A DNA stretch of 64,000 nt from assembly GCF_028683095.1 (NCBI RefSeq), contig NZ_JAJUBC010000016.1, positions 1 to 64,000 on the forward strand, written 5' to 3'. Made by a program: the position numbers and the translations under genes. Source of the DNA: Enterovibrio gelatinilyticus. GTDB lineage: Bacteria; Pseudomonadota; Gammaproteobacteria; Enterobacterales; Vibrionaceae. Shown here one piece after another: positions 8,095 to 16,254 of the stretch. The stretch's first letter is position 1, and each line of letters starts with the position of its first letter. The notes under the pieces were generated by a model. It saw nothing but the letters and a program-made list of their open reading frames with translations, was not told the DNA's origin and made no database searches.

Positions 8095-8946
8095 ATGGTG
8101 GGTGAAGTAAAAATAGCCTTTGCGAAAAAAATTCTAACCGATGAAATAGTCTGTATAGATGATGTTGAGCAGGGCTTGAAATGCGATTGCATATGCCTTA
8201 GCTGTGGTACACAAGTTGTTGCAAGGCATGGTAAGGTCAATGCGCACTGCTTCGCCCACATTACTGACAATGACCTTAAAACGCAGGTTCTCTGCTCTTA
8301 CTCACCAGAGACTTCTCTCGCACTTTTGATAAGGCAAGAACTTGTAAAACTGAACTCAATTGATGTTTTTGATTACGAGGAAGCTTTCGAGTACACGCTG
8401 AAGGTGAACACATGGGAGCTGGATGTTCAATCTGAATATGGCACAGTAGACATCATCGGCACGACGGATATGGGTCATCGCATAGGGATCTACGTCCCTT
8501 TTCCTGGCAGCGAAAAAATCCCATTGATCGATAGGGATTTCCACTTACAACGTTGGATTCGAGTTAAAAGCTCACCATTGCTGGATTGCCAAAGCACCGA
8601 AGGCATAGCCAATATGTTGCGACAACACGCAAAGCTATACAGAGAACTGCAGCTCCCGCCAAGTGAAAATCATCTAGGCTCAAATTCAGCTCCCATACCC
8701 GAAAACACTGATGGCGATATTCCCCCTCCACCTAAAACAACTCCCGAAGTTGATCTCTCGCCCCCTGAAGGAAACTCTACTCTCAGGCAAAGTTGCGAAT
8801 GCCAATTGTGTTTCCAATACTATGTGCCTATGACAAAGAAAATATGTAAGCATTGTGTAAGTAAGCATGTTGGGAAAGAGTTCAAAAACATCAGGGAGCT
8901 TTACAAGGCTTTTGATCAAGGCTGGCGGCCAAAGCCAATCGCCTGA
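8095..8946 (+). CDS. CoiA-like protein with terminal zinc-finger motifs
   Basis: The 283-residue product begins with a domain resembling the N-terminus of competence protein CoiA. CLSCGTQVVAR (about residues 36-46) is followed by HCFAHI, a zinc-binding arrangement, then a beta-rich segment (WELDVQSEYGTVDIIG) that could be the nuclease-like core. A Pro-rich linker (about residues 195-225) leads to a second Cys cluster, CECQLC and CKHC, near the C-terminus. CoiA-like proteins occur in recombination and in defence loci. The stop is only 8 bp from the end of the convergent SRP-RNA-like gene at 8955. It is CAST cargo of unknown role. Confidence 0.6.
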   Translation: MVGEVKIAFAKKILTDEIVCIDDVEQGLKCDCICLSCGTQVVARHGKVNAHCFAHITDNDLKTQVLCSYSPETSLALLIRQELVKLNSIDVFDYEEAFEYTLKVNTWELDVQSEYGTVDIIGTTDMGHRIGIYVPFPGSEKIPLIDRDFHLQRWIRVKSSPLLDCQSTEGIANMLRQHAKLYRELQLPPSENHLGSNSAPIPENTDGDIPPPPKTTPEVDLSPPEGNSTLRQSCECQLCFQYYVPMTKKICKHCVSKHVGKEFKNIRELYKAFDQGWRPKPIA

Positions 8947-8954
8947 GCTGTATA

Positions 8955-9068
8955 GGGTGGAAACCCCACAAGCCAACCCTCGGCACCCGCTCTCTGTATG
9001 CTGGCTGCTGCCTTCCGGCTCTGACCAATTACACACAGTCACGCTGCGAGGAAACCTATGGGGTTTCC
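8955..9068 (-). ncRNA. Transposon-borne diverged SRP RNA (4.5S) gene
   Basis: Read on the minus strand, this is a 114-nt gene aligned end to end with the chromosomal ffs at 21770-21883. The core GGTCAGAGCCGGAAGGCAGC keeps the GGAA tetraloop and the AGCA side of the domain IV loop. The apical stem changes from UCC/GGA to GCC/GGC, a compensated change. The outer stem GGAAACCCCA pairs perfectly with TGGGGTTTCC near the 3' end, though both arms differ from ffs. One loop base (G before the apical stem) is A. Conserved pairing with diverged sequence argues for a selected RNA, not a dead copy. It follows the CRISPR array by 39 bp in the same direction. Confidence 0.8.
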
Positions 9069-9107
9069 ATTGTTTCAAACTAGCCAAAAATTTCTGGCAT
9101 GTCGGTT

Positions 9108-9615
9108 TTTCATCTCTGCCTTACGGCAGGGTTAAGTTCCAAGTGTTGGTTGCTAGCTTCCTGATCTTATCTCAACTGCCTATCCGGCAGGACACTTGGC
9201 AGTTTACGGCCTATCAACAAGGCTTTCTTTTTCAGCTACCTGTGCGGCAGGACACTATTGTAAGTAGTCCCGTATCAGCACACTATTTTTCTCAGCTACC
9301 TGTGCGGCAGGACACCTATAGCGTCGGGGGCAGCTTCATTCCATATCTTTCTCAGCTACCTGTGCGGCAGGACACGTGTGTGACGGTCAACTCTGACAAG
9401 TCCGTGATTTCTCAGCTACCTGTGCGGCAGGACACGCCAATTGGCATCTAATAAGTTGTTATTCGCTTTTCTCAGCTACCTGTGCGGCAGGACACCAATT
9501 CAACAATGCACCTGCCATGCCTGAAATTTTCTCAGCTACCTGTGCGGCAGGACACGGCTAGTAAATGATGGTTTCCGAATTGATATCTTTCTCAGCTACC
9601 TGTGCGGCAGGACAC
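9108..9615 (-). CRISPR. CRISPR array, I-F type, with diverged terminal repeats
   Basis: Nine repeats of 28 bp are spaced by 32-bp spacers, at 9588, 9528, 9468, 9408, 9348, 9288, 9228, 9168 and 9108. On the plus strand six are identical (TTTCTCAGCTACC...GGCAGGACAC) and 9228 has one change. The two leader-distal repeats are strongly diverged: 9168 reads TATCTCAACTGCC...CCGGCAGGACAC and 9108 reads TTTCATCTCTGCC...GGCAGGGTTAA, yet both keep a CTGCC/GGCAG stem. The array follows cas6 and is transcribed leftwards. Terminal atypical repeats that frame a homing guide are a known trait of I-F3 transposons. Confidence 0.95.
9136..9167 (-). other. Private homing guide spacer against ffs
   Basis: This spacer lies between the two diverged repeats. 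It matches the protospacer in ffs at 21806-21837 at 23 of 32 positions. Counted from the crRNA 5' end, mismatches are at 3, 6, 12, 13, 18, 21, 22, 24 and 30. Positions 6, 12, 18, 24 and 30 are the every-sixth bases flipped out in type I complexes, so 23 of 27 pairing positions match. The protospacer ends 49 bp from the transposon end, the known I-F3 insertion spacing. Confidence 0.93.
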
Positions 9616-9744
9616 CGTTGCCAAACGGCTAGTTTTTCAAATTAAATCAATTAATTAACCCACCCTCACCAACAAAACCATTTTTTACAGCAACTTTGTA
9701 AGCCTCTGATTTCACTAGCTGCAAAAATCTCAATCAAAAAAGGG
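9616..9744 (-). promoter_or_regulatory. CRISPR leader
   Basis: The 129 bp between the cas6 stop and the first repeat should contain the array promoter or leader. It is AT-rich next to the array (TCAATTAATTAACCC, plus strand). No copy of the Xre operator CTAAG-N5-CTTAG was found here. Confidence 0.5.
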
Positions 9745-10347
9745 TTAAAGCGAAACACGAATATCTGGCACTGTTCCTCTATGCGTTTGATTGGTTGCCA
9801 ATCCATATCCATTGAATTCTGCGTCTGAGACTTCAGCCGCTTTTTCCTTTTGGACATGCAACACAAATCTTTGTTGAGTGCTCTGGCTATCAATGAGTAT
9901 TCGGTGAAACATCTCGATTGGTTGATTACTTCCTATCTTCTCGGGATCAAACGCTTCTCCACGCTCAGCGGCACGTCGCTTAGCTCTTTCAAGCCTTCTT
10001 CTTTTTCCGCCCGTAAATAGCTTTGCAATGCCTTGGTTTCGGTAAAATCGAACCTCTGCTGTATCTGCTGGAACAGGTTCAACATCATTGATAACAAACA
10101 ATCCTTGCTCGGCCATCATTAGGAAATACTGCGATTGATGAAGCTGACTCAGCCGCTGCTGATTGGATGAACAGAACAGGATTTGCTTGCCGAGGCTTTG
10201 CTGCGTCCAGCTTGGAAAGCCCACACCTATCCCACTTATATGATGAAAATTCAGAAAGTCATGCAGCGTTGATATACATCGGCCTGCCAATAATTCTTGG
10301 TTAGCATGTTCTGGCACATAGTTGATTACAAAGTAATACCGCTTCAC
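9745..10347 (-). CDS. cas6: Cas6 (Csy4) crRNA endonuclease
   Basis: This 200-residue protein should cut the repeat RNA and stay bound to the 3' hairpin of each crRNA in the Cascade complex. The expected catalytic histidine is present as H29 in CISTLHDF, the same position as in known Csy4. A Gly and Arg-rich stretch (GGKRRRLERAKRRAAERGEAF, about residues 113-133) fits the arginine-rich helix that grips the hairpin. It overlaps cas7 by 4 bp and is followed by the leader and array, the usual I-F3 order. The length is normal for the family. Confidence 0.92.
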   Translation of the reverse strand: MKRYYFVINYVPEHANQELLAGRCISTLHDFLNFHHISGIGVGFPSWTQQSLGKQILFCSSNQQRLSQLHQSQYFLMMAEQGLFVINDVEPVPADTAEVRFYRNQGIAKLFTGGKRRRLERAKRRAAERGEAFDPEKIGSNQPIEMFHRILIDSQSTQQRFVLHVQKEKAAEVSDAEFNGYGLATNQTHRGTVPDIRVSL

Positions 10348-11381
10348 GCTGACCTCGACTTTTGAAACAAGCCGCCTTTGACCAGCACAGCCATCAGGTA
10401 GTGAATATCAGAAGGTATCTTGTTGGCACTTTGCACACCTTCTAGCAACGCTGTTTTTTCATCGACAGTCTTCAACAAGCTGTAGGCATCAATGCCGCTA
10501 GCAGGCATTCTGTGGGCAATAAGGTATTCTTTATCGCCACCATACTCATGCACTCTTAGTCGCTTATCCGCTTCATCAGACCACCAATCATCGATAAGTT
10601 GGATTGCCGCTCCTATTTTCTCGGCGTTTAAGCTAGGCCATAACTGACCATCACCCGATCTTACCTTTGCGTACTCTCGGGATAGATTAGAGCCGTCTTT
10701 CGCATCACTGAACAATTCACTCGGGAAGATCTCTTGCATGAAGGAAGCTGAAACGTGCGCTTTTACATCGGCAAACCAAAATGGCTGCGCTCCGGACAAA
10801 GCATCAGCTAGTTCTGCCGTTAATCCATCCAACGCTTGTTCGTACTCAGACGGCCAAGGCTCATGCCAATCAATAAGAAGTGCATTATCAATTTCAAACG
10901 AGCTGCCGCGAGATGTGTTGACTGCTATTTTCAGCCCCAAGCTTCGTTTGTTACGCCAAAGCCAATTCCCTAACAGCAGGTTCTTGCAATATCGTCTGGC
11001 GAGAACTTCATAACCACCTACTTTTCGGTAAGCCGAGGAAAAGTGACGGAGTGCTTCCACAACATTTTGATTATTACAAACGAATGGAGTTTGAGAACTG
11101 GACTCTACACGCAAGGAGAAGCGACACATTACGGTGTCGATTGTTGGGGGAACATAGCAAGACTCTCTTCGGACAGGATTCCCGAACGCTAAATCTTGAG
11201 GCTGAAGGTTCTTATCAGAACCACTGGGTTGATATGCTTCTGAATAACTGCATTTCTGCCCGACTATCGCATCGTGGTCAATCGGCAAAGGCACCATAGT
11301 GCCATCAGCTTGTTCATAGAAGAACACGCCCTTACTTGGCCGCAGAGAACCTTGGTAAGAAAGCTGAGTGCAGAGTTCCAT
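10344..11381 (-). CDS. cas7: Cas7 (Csy3) Cascade backbone
   Basis: This 345-residue protein matches the Cas7f/Csy3 family by length, gene position and recognised segments: LRPSKGVFFYE near the N-terminus, GGYEVLARRYCKNLLLGNWLWRNK in the middle, and a C-terminal DIHYLMAVLVKGGLF. Six copies normally line the crRNA and flip out every sixth base, which explains the mismatch pattern of the ffs guide. It starts 9 bp after the cas8/5 stop and overlaps the cas6 start, in the tniQ-cas operon. Confidence 0.92.
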   Translation of the reverse strand: MELCTQLSYQGSLRPSKGVFFYEQADGTMVPLPIDHDAIVGQKCSYSEAYQPSGSDKNLQPQDLAFGNPVRRESCYVPPTIDTVMCRFSLRVESSSQTPFVCNNQNVVEALRHFSSAYRKVGGYEVLARRYCKNLLLGNWLWRNKRSLGLKIAVNTSRGSSFEIDNALLIDWHEPWPSEYEQALDGLTAELADALSGAQPFWFADVKAHVSASFMQEIFPSELFSDAKDGSNLSREYAKVRSGDGQLWPSLNAEKIGAAIQLIDDWWSDEADKRLRVHEYGGDKEYLIAHRMPASGIDAYSLLKTVDEKTALLEGVQSANKIPSDIHYLMAVLVKGGLFQKSRSA

Positions 11382-11390
11382 GATTCCCCC

Positions 11391-13457
11391 TTATGCTCTT
11401 CGCATTAGGATAGAACCGCCAACGACATCCATTTTCCAAAAACAGGTCGCATTGAAATATTTCTCACCTTTAAGGCGAATATCTATGGGGGATTTACAAT
11501 CGCAAAGCCCTATCAAAGGCTCTGCGTAGGCGTGAGCAGGAGAAACACTGTTTGGTCTTTCAGTTGGTTCTTCTAGCAGTTGATAGCCCACCATCACAGG
11601 CTTCAAATCCTTATCTAACTCGGTAAGTTCGCAGAGACCTTCAAAAGATTTGGGAGTAGTTACAGAGGGACAAATCCAACGACCCGCTGCTGGCAATCGG
11701 GAAATGCGTTGATATAGGGATTGAGATGATCGCAGTGAACACCAACTTTTCGATTCATAGAGCGACGGGGGTTGCAACGTCCCTCCTGCGAAACGGGATG
11801 GGAGTGCAGCCTTTACCAATTCGACTAATTCATCACGAGACTCATGCGCCAAACAATCAGGGTTAACACATATCACCAAATCCATCACTACGTCGCAGTG
11901 TGTCGATTCGATGATGCCCGTTCGCTTTAAATGATCGCTTCGCTTTCTTTCTAGCGTCAGTCCTGGCAATTTCAATCCAGACACTGCTGAATACTCTCGT
12001 ATGTGCCAAGCAACACCAGTGAACCCTACCCTTTGATCAAGTAAGCTTTTGAGCTTTCGTTCATAAGCATGCACAAAACCCCAAAGCGCGGTCAGCGACG
12101 GAATGCCAACCAAGTAGGGGTTTGCCAAAGATAATGCATCGAACACTCGAAGGTTTTCGAGATGGATAACGTCTATCGAAGACGTTGCCTCAGCATCATT
12201 TTTTTCACCAAGACCATTTAGAATCCATCGTAATTGGTTTGATACCGGTTCTAGCAATTTAGGGTGATAGGCATATTCTGATTTGCTAAACCCTGCACTT
12301 TGCAGCGTCTCATGAAAACGTTGATTCACCTGTCGCAGTAATTTGGGATTATCAGCCAATGGCGCACATAGTAGTGAGCGCTCTGGTTCCGTTGCGATGA
12401 TTTCATTATCGGCATCATTCTGAACACTATCCCGCCACTCCATGATGGGAAGAAGCCAATCAGCAAGACCTCGCCGTAACTGACGAATCAAAGCAACGCG
12501 GTGCCTCCGACGCTGCCGAAGTGTCAGCTCCTTTTGCAGATGCGTCAGACCATCCAGAACGCCCATGAAACGCTTGTTTAGCACCGCACCAACGTTGAAA
12601 ACAGGTTTACCAGACGCTACTTTCCCCGCTCGGCTTTGGCTAAGCGTTCTCCGTTTATACTGCGAGATGAACAATGGATAATTGAGCACCGAGACGTTCC
12701 CGCCTTTTGATGACGTAAGATCACCAACACTCGCAGGATGTCCATGCGTTATTGTTCTAAATCGGCCAATTCTTTGTGTATGAAGCTGCTGAATCTGTGC
12801 TTGCACAGCACAGGAAACAACAGGCGTTATGGCTAAGTAATCATTACCCCAAGGGAAACGAACTTGTTTTGAATAATCACTCACATCTACGGGGAAGCGA
12901 TCCGTGTTCATAGCTTGGTTAATGAACTCCCGCCAGCTATCGAACTGAGGTTTAGTGACACCTAAACTTCGAAACGCTTTTCGCCAAACTCCTTGATCGT
13001 GAGCGACACACTCAGCTAAACAGGTTGATGCCCCTTCCCAAATGAAACCTGCACAAAATAGCTTGGCTTTGTTCACCATCGAAGAGTTATGAGACCACCC
13101 TAACCGACGCTCACAGTGTGCAGAACCCAATACCTCACCATTAACGGGCAAGCCACCACAAAGCACTCTTTGCGCTTGGACTCGCGTATCAGGATATTTC
13201 ACATTGTGAGAGTGAAGCCAGCGAACTTCTTGGAGACATGACGATACATGGTCATCATCTTGCAGCAATGCTTTTGCTGAAGAACGAGACGTCAGTGATT
13301 CAACCTCAACGCGCTTTAGCGTCAAATTCAGTAAAACGATGAGTGCGAGAGTTTCCTCTCCTGTTACATCAACCAATCCCGAATAAGCGGCGAACGCCAT
13401 GCGCAGAGCAACATCGGGTTCATCACTCTTAACTGCTTCACTCAGTGTTTTCATCAT
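11391..13457 (-). CDS. cas8: Cas8-Cas5 fusion of I-F3 Cascade
   Basis: This 688-residue protein carries a Cas8f-like half and a Cas5f-like half in one chain, the form typical of I-F3 transposons, and lacks any nuclease partner. It recognises the PAM and holds the crRNA 5' handle. The N-terminal part contains LMLLN-type helices and a Trp and Cys-rich segment; the C-terminal part ends with strands such as IDIRLKGEKYFNATCFW. The start is placed at the ATG overlapping the tniQ stop (TGATG, 13457), because the further frame uses GTG codons inside tniQ. No cas2-3 or cas1 gene is present, so the system should target without cutting. Confidence 0.9.
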   Translation of the reverse strand: MMKTLSEAVKSDEPDVALRMAFAAYSGLVDVTGEETLALIVLLNLTLKRVEVESLTSRSSAKALLQDDDHVSSCLQEVRWLHSHNVKYPDTRVQAQRVLCGGLPVNGEVLGSAHCERRLGWSHNSSMVNKAKLFCAGFIWEGASTCLAECVAHDQGVWRKAFRSLGVTKPQFDSWREFINQAMNTDRFPVDVSDYSKQVRFPWGNDYLAITPVVSCAVQAQIQQLHTQRIGRFRTITHGHPASVGDLTSSKGGNVSVLNYPLFISQYKRRTLSQSRAGKVASGKPVFNVGAVLNKRFMGVLDGLTHLQKELTLRQRRRHRVALIRQLRRGLADWLLPIMEWRDSVQNDADNEIIATEPERSLLCAPLADNPKLLRQVNQRFHETLQSAGFSKSEYAYHPKLLEPVSNQLRWILNGLGEKNDAEATSSIDVIHLENLRVFDALSLANPYLVGIPSLTALWGFVHAYERKLKSLLDQRVGFTGVAWHIREYSAVSGLKLPGLTLERKRSDHLKRTGIIESTHCDVVMDLVICVNPDCLAHESRDELVELVKAALPSRFAGGTLQPPSLYESKSWCSLRSSQSLYQRISRLPAAGRWICPSVTTPKSFEGLCELTELDKDLKPVMVGYQLLEEPTERPNSVSPAHAYAEPLIGLCDCKSPIDIRLKGEKYFNATCFWKMDVVGGSILMRRA

Positions 13458-14692
13458 CACCACGCTGGAAGATAAACATCGCTGGCAAGATCGGTCTGCA
13501 TTCTCGCAATGCCTAGCTCAATGACATTGCGAAGCCTGAATGCAGGTTTATGTGGTGGAATGGTCGTTTGTTGATGTGGCCTGTAAGCGAGTTTGAGAAA
13601 ACCTTCTTGGTAGAGTCTGCCTACCTGCTCATAGCTTGTAGAGAGAAGCGCCGACGTTTCCGCTAATGTCAGAAGAATATCGCCAACATTGGCTTTCTTT
13701 GTCTTAGGGTTTTTCTCAATCAGGTTAGACAAATACCCCACCAGTTCACGAAGCACAAAGTTCTCTGACAATTGCCTTGAAGGTAAGCCACTGGCGTGAA
13801 GCAAAACATCTCCGAAGACCTTTCTAAACGGCGTATCGTTGTATTCGGTGTAACGGGCTGAATCCCACACATCCAACCTCTCATTCATCTTAGAATGCAG
13901 TGACTCAGGCCATTTGTTGAAAAACTCAATGGCATCACAAAAACCATCAACACTAACGGTGTTATCAGGCTCTAACTGCCCAACAAACTCCAAGTGATAC
14001 CAGAGCAACGCACCAAACCGAGTAGATTGATTGCATTGACTAAGTACGTTGTCATTGAGGCTATCTAGCTCACCCGCCATCAGGCAGCTCAACGCGTAAC
14101 GAGATTTTCCCGCTTTACTGGTATATGCACTTCTAAGGTCAAAACCACACTCACATTCAGTAATGTTTTCACTGGTGCAATAGTCAACCAACGCACCACA
14201 ACTAGGGCATGTATCAATCAAATCCAGTTGATGTTTGTGGCATGCAGTGTAAGGAGTGAAGTGCCAGACTTGAGGAATATACGCATCTTGCTTTAAGCAT
14301 TCGGGGCATATTGGCACTCCGTTCTTTCTCACAAAGCAAAGAGGTATATGAGTTCCTTGCCGAAATACGGATGAATGCGAGAAACAAAAGCGAGTGCTGG
14401 AGCCAAGCACGGCGAGCTGTAACAGTGGTAGTTGTGTATCAGCGAGATTATCAAGCAAACGAACAGCACGAACACGAAACCCACTGCTTTGCGCAGCGTG
14501 ATAAACATTCACATGCTTGAGCTGAAGAGGAAAAGCCCCAAAAGCTTCTTCGTCATGCTCGTAAAGCCAATCTTTAAGTGCCCTACTAAGTAATTGATAA
14601 GATTCAAAGTAGTTTGCTTGGCTCAGACGGAGCAGATAGCTTTCGAGGGACTCGTCTAACCCACACTTAATTCTTATTAATAGCTTTGACAT
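13457..14692 (-). CDS. tniQ: TniQ (TnsD-like) adaptor
   Basis: This protein of about 411 residues links Cascade to TnsC during RNA-guided transposition. It has the TniQ N-terminal domain, then zinc-finger motifs: CFVRKNG..CPEC near residue 125 and CHKHQLDLIDTCPSCG, with a later CECG, followed by helical repeats. The start is placed at ATG 14692, because the longer frame would begin at GTG 14701. The gene heads the tniQ-cas8-cas7-cas6 operon. An Xre-type operator CTAAG-N5-CTTAG sits 12 bp upstream (14705-14719), so Xre probably represses the operon. Confidence 0.93.
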   Translation of the reverse strand: MSKLLIRIKCGLDESLESYLLRLSQANYFESYQLLSRALKDWLYEHDEEAFGAFPLQLKHVNVYHAAQSSGFRVRAVRLLDNLADTQLPLLQLAVLGSSTRFCFSHSSVFRQGTHIPLCFVRKNGVPICPECLKQDAYIPQVWHFTPYTACHKHQLDLIDTCPSCGALVDYCTSENITECECGFDLRSAYTSKAGKSRYALSCLMAGELDSLNDNVLSQCNQSTRFGALLWYHLEFVGQLEPDNTVSVDGFCDAIEFFNKWPESLHSKMNERLDVWDSARYTEYNDTPFRKVFGDVLLHASGLPSRQLSENFVLRELVGYLSNLIEKNPKTKKANVGDILLTLAETSALLSTSYEQVGRLYQEGFLKLAYRPHQQTTIPPHKPAFRLRNVIELGIARMQTDLASDVYLPAW

Positions 14693-14704
14693 ACATGCCA
14701 CACA

Positions 14705-14719
14705 CTAAGGATTTCTTAG
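14705..14719. promoter_or_regulatory. Xre operator upstream of tniQ
   Basis: CTAAGGATTTCTTAG is a perfect CTAAG-N5-CTTAG dyad, identical in arms and spacing to two sites upstream of xre (18061 and 18095). It lies just ahead of the tniQ start, where bound repressor would block transcription or its initiation. Confidence 0.75.
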
Positions 14720-14970
14720 TAAAGTGTGGTTGTTCTACTGTAGAGCTTTGAGTCATTTTTAAGAAATCGACCAATAGTAAATCTCTAGGAGAGTTTTTTA
14801 GGTGTCAGATAGTAAGTCAATGACTCACTTCTATCAAAGACATATCCTTTTCAAAATTATATCTATTAAACCAAAAAAAAAGACACTATTAACTCAGAAA
14901 ACTACATTTGGCATCAATAGCTGGAAGCTGAAAAGGTTAATAAACATTCTCGCTTCTTATTTATTATTTA
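14720..14970. other. Intergenic region between retron RT and tniQ
   Basis: This AT-rich stretch should contain the tniQ-cas promoter next to the operator and the end of the retron transcript. It ends in tandem TTATTTA repeats (about 14955-14982). No credible gene was seen. Confidence 0.4.
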
Positions 14971-16008
14971 TTATTTATTATTCAAAAGAGACTTTATAAA
15001 GTATAAGTTTTCAGATGCAACATCACTCTCTGGCTCTATTTGTAGCCAAAACCGCAACTTGCCTTCCAGGGATTGAAGATAATAAGGGTTCTTAATTTTA
15101 AGTTTACTGATGTGCGAAACTAATCCATACTGTTTTATATAGTGTATTTCTTGCTTTATCAAACGTTTTGATGAGCGAGGAAGGGCTAGTGAGTTGCCTT
15201 TTACTGATATCCCTGTCACTATTTTTTGTTTATCACCAACAATTAGAGTTGTTTTATCTGAATTAACTAGCAGCCCATAATCTGAAATTATCCTCTCTAT
15301 AATCCCAATAATTTTATGGGGTATGTAATGACCCGAAAATGCCATATCATCCGCATATCTTGTGTAGTTTAAATTATATGACTTTGAAAGTTTATATAGT
15401 CGACTATCAAGATTTCTGAGCAAAATATTACTTAATGCTGGGCTTGTTGATGCTCCTTGAGGAAGTGCGTTGTCAAAGCAACAAATTCTTGCTAGATAGT
15501 ATGAAATATTGTTTGGATAGCCCAATTGAGAAAATAAGTTGATTACCCAGTTTATAGGAATAGAGGGAAAGAAATCTTTCATATCCATTTTTAACAATGC
15601 TTTCTGGTTCAAGTGAGGAGTTGCATTGGTAATGATTGACTTATTCTCTCTGTATGCATGACTACAGAAATGAACTGGGACAGGTTTTAAGATGTTCTCG
15701 TATATCCATGTTTGACACATTAATAGCGATGGATAAGGAGCTGTAACCGTTCGTGTACCACCTCGTTTTTTAGGGATCGTAAACTCGCGATAAAAATAAT
15801 TAGGGTTACCAACAATTTTATGCAAATCAAATAGATCGATGCCTATTAACTTAGATAAGTGCTCTATCTCAAATATTACAGGGAGGTTGGATTCAACAAG
15901 CCTTTCTACATATTTAACATACTGGTCAACTAGGTGCTCTGACACTCCCCTATCAATAAAGAATATTTCCCAGTTCTGTACTAATTCTTTTTTTTGTTTT
16001 TTATTCAT
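14971..16008 (-). CDS. Retron reverse transcriptase
   Basis: This 345-residue protein is a retron-type reverse transcriptase that should copy the adjacent ncRNA into msDNA. Diagnostic retron motifs are visible: NATPH (residues 128-132, the NAxxH motif) and VTG (264-266). The catalytic YADD is at 218-221, preceded by KMDMKDFFPSI (motif A) and LPQGASTSPALSN (motif B). Length is normal. The msr-msd RNA lies immediately upstream (16026-16232) and two partner genes lie further upstream. It sits inside the CAST between xre and tniQ, an unusual place for cargo. Confidence 0.92.
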   Translation of the reverse strand: MNKKQKKELVQNWEIFFIDRGVSEHLVDQYVKYVERLVESNLPVIFEIEHLSKLIGIDLFDLHKIVGNPNYFYREFTIPKKRGGTRTVTAPYPSLLMCQTWIYENILKPVPVHFCSHAYRENKSIITNATPHLNQKALLKMDMKDFFPSIPINWVINLFSQLGYPNNISYYLARICCFDNALPQGASTSPALSNILLRNLDSRLYKLSKSYNLNYTRYADDMAFSGHYIPHKIIGIIERIISDYGLLVNSDKTTLIVGDKQKIVTGISVKGNSLALPRSSKRLIKQEIHYIKQYGLVSHISKLKIKNPYYLQSLEGKLRFWLQIEPESDVASENLYFIKSLLNNK

Positions 16009-16025
16009 AATAATTGGGCAAATGA

Positions 16026-16232
16026 CTTGTAGAAGCTACCTTCTATACTACGCACCTACATTTAAACTTTGCAGATTTCGCTCGCGAAATATGTGAAGTT
16101 TAAATGCCGTAAGAATAGCGAAGCTATTCACGCTTACTTACAATTTTCAGCTCCACCGGAAATTGTAAGTAAATGGTTAACGTCTACCTTAACCTGAGAG
16201 CGACTACACTCTAACGTACTAGCCTCTACAAG
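16026..16232 (-). ncRNA. Retron msr-msd RNA
   Basis: On the minus strand the RNA is framed by an inverted pair. The a1 arm CTTGTAGA is complementary to 16225-16232 on the plus strand, and the a2 arm TCTACAAG is complementary to 16026-16033. Between them are a stem with arms TTACTTACAATTT and AAATTGTAAGTAA, a hairpin GAATAGC-TTC-GCTATTC, and a long msd hairpin with arms CATTTAAACTT and AAGTTTAAATG. This layout just upstream of a retron RT identifies the ncRNA. The exact branching guanosine was not fixed. Confidence 0.85.
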
Positions 16233-16254
16233 CCGTCGAAAAATATAACCTAAT

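Noticed and set aside
8935-8955. Second CAST insertion next to the internal SRP-like gene
   Set aside because: An insertion there should leave a TGTT end about 13 bp beyond the RNA 3' end with CACCATAAG repeats; only the end of the CoiA-like gene is found.
8867-9451. Long plus-strand frame across the SRP-like gene and CRISPR repeats
   Set aside because: The repeated peptide SQLPVRQDT is only the 28-bp CRISPR repeat read in frame with 60-bp periodicity; it is not a protein.
14802-14999. Plus-strand frame of 65 codons between tniQ and the retron RT
   Set aside because: Composition is low-complexity Lys/Leu/Tyr from AT-rich repeats, and it runs into the convergent RT gene; no RBS or family likeness.
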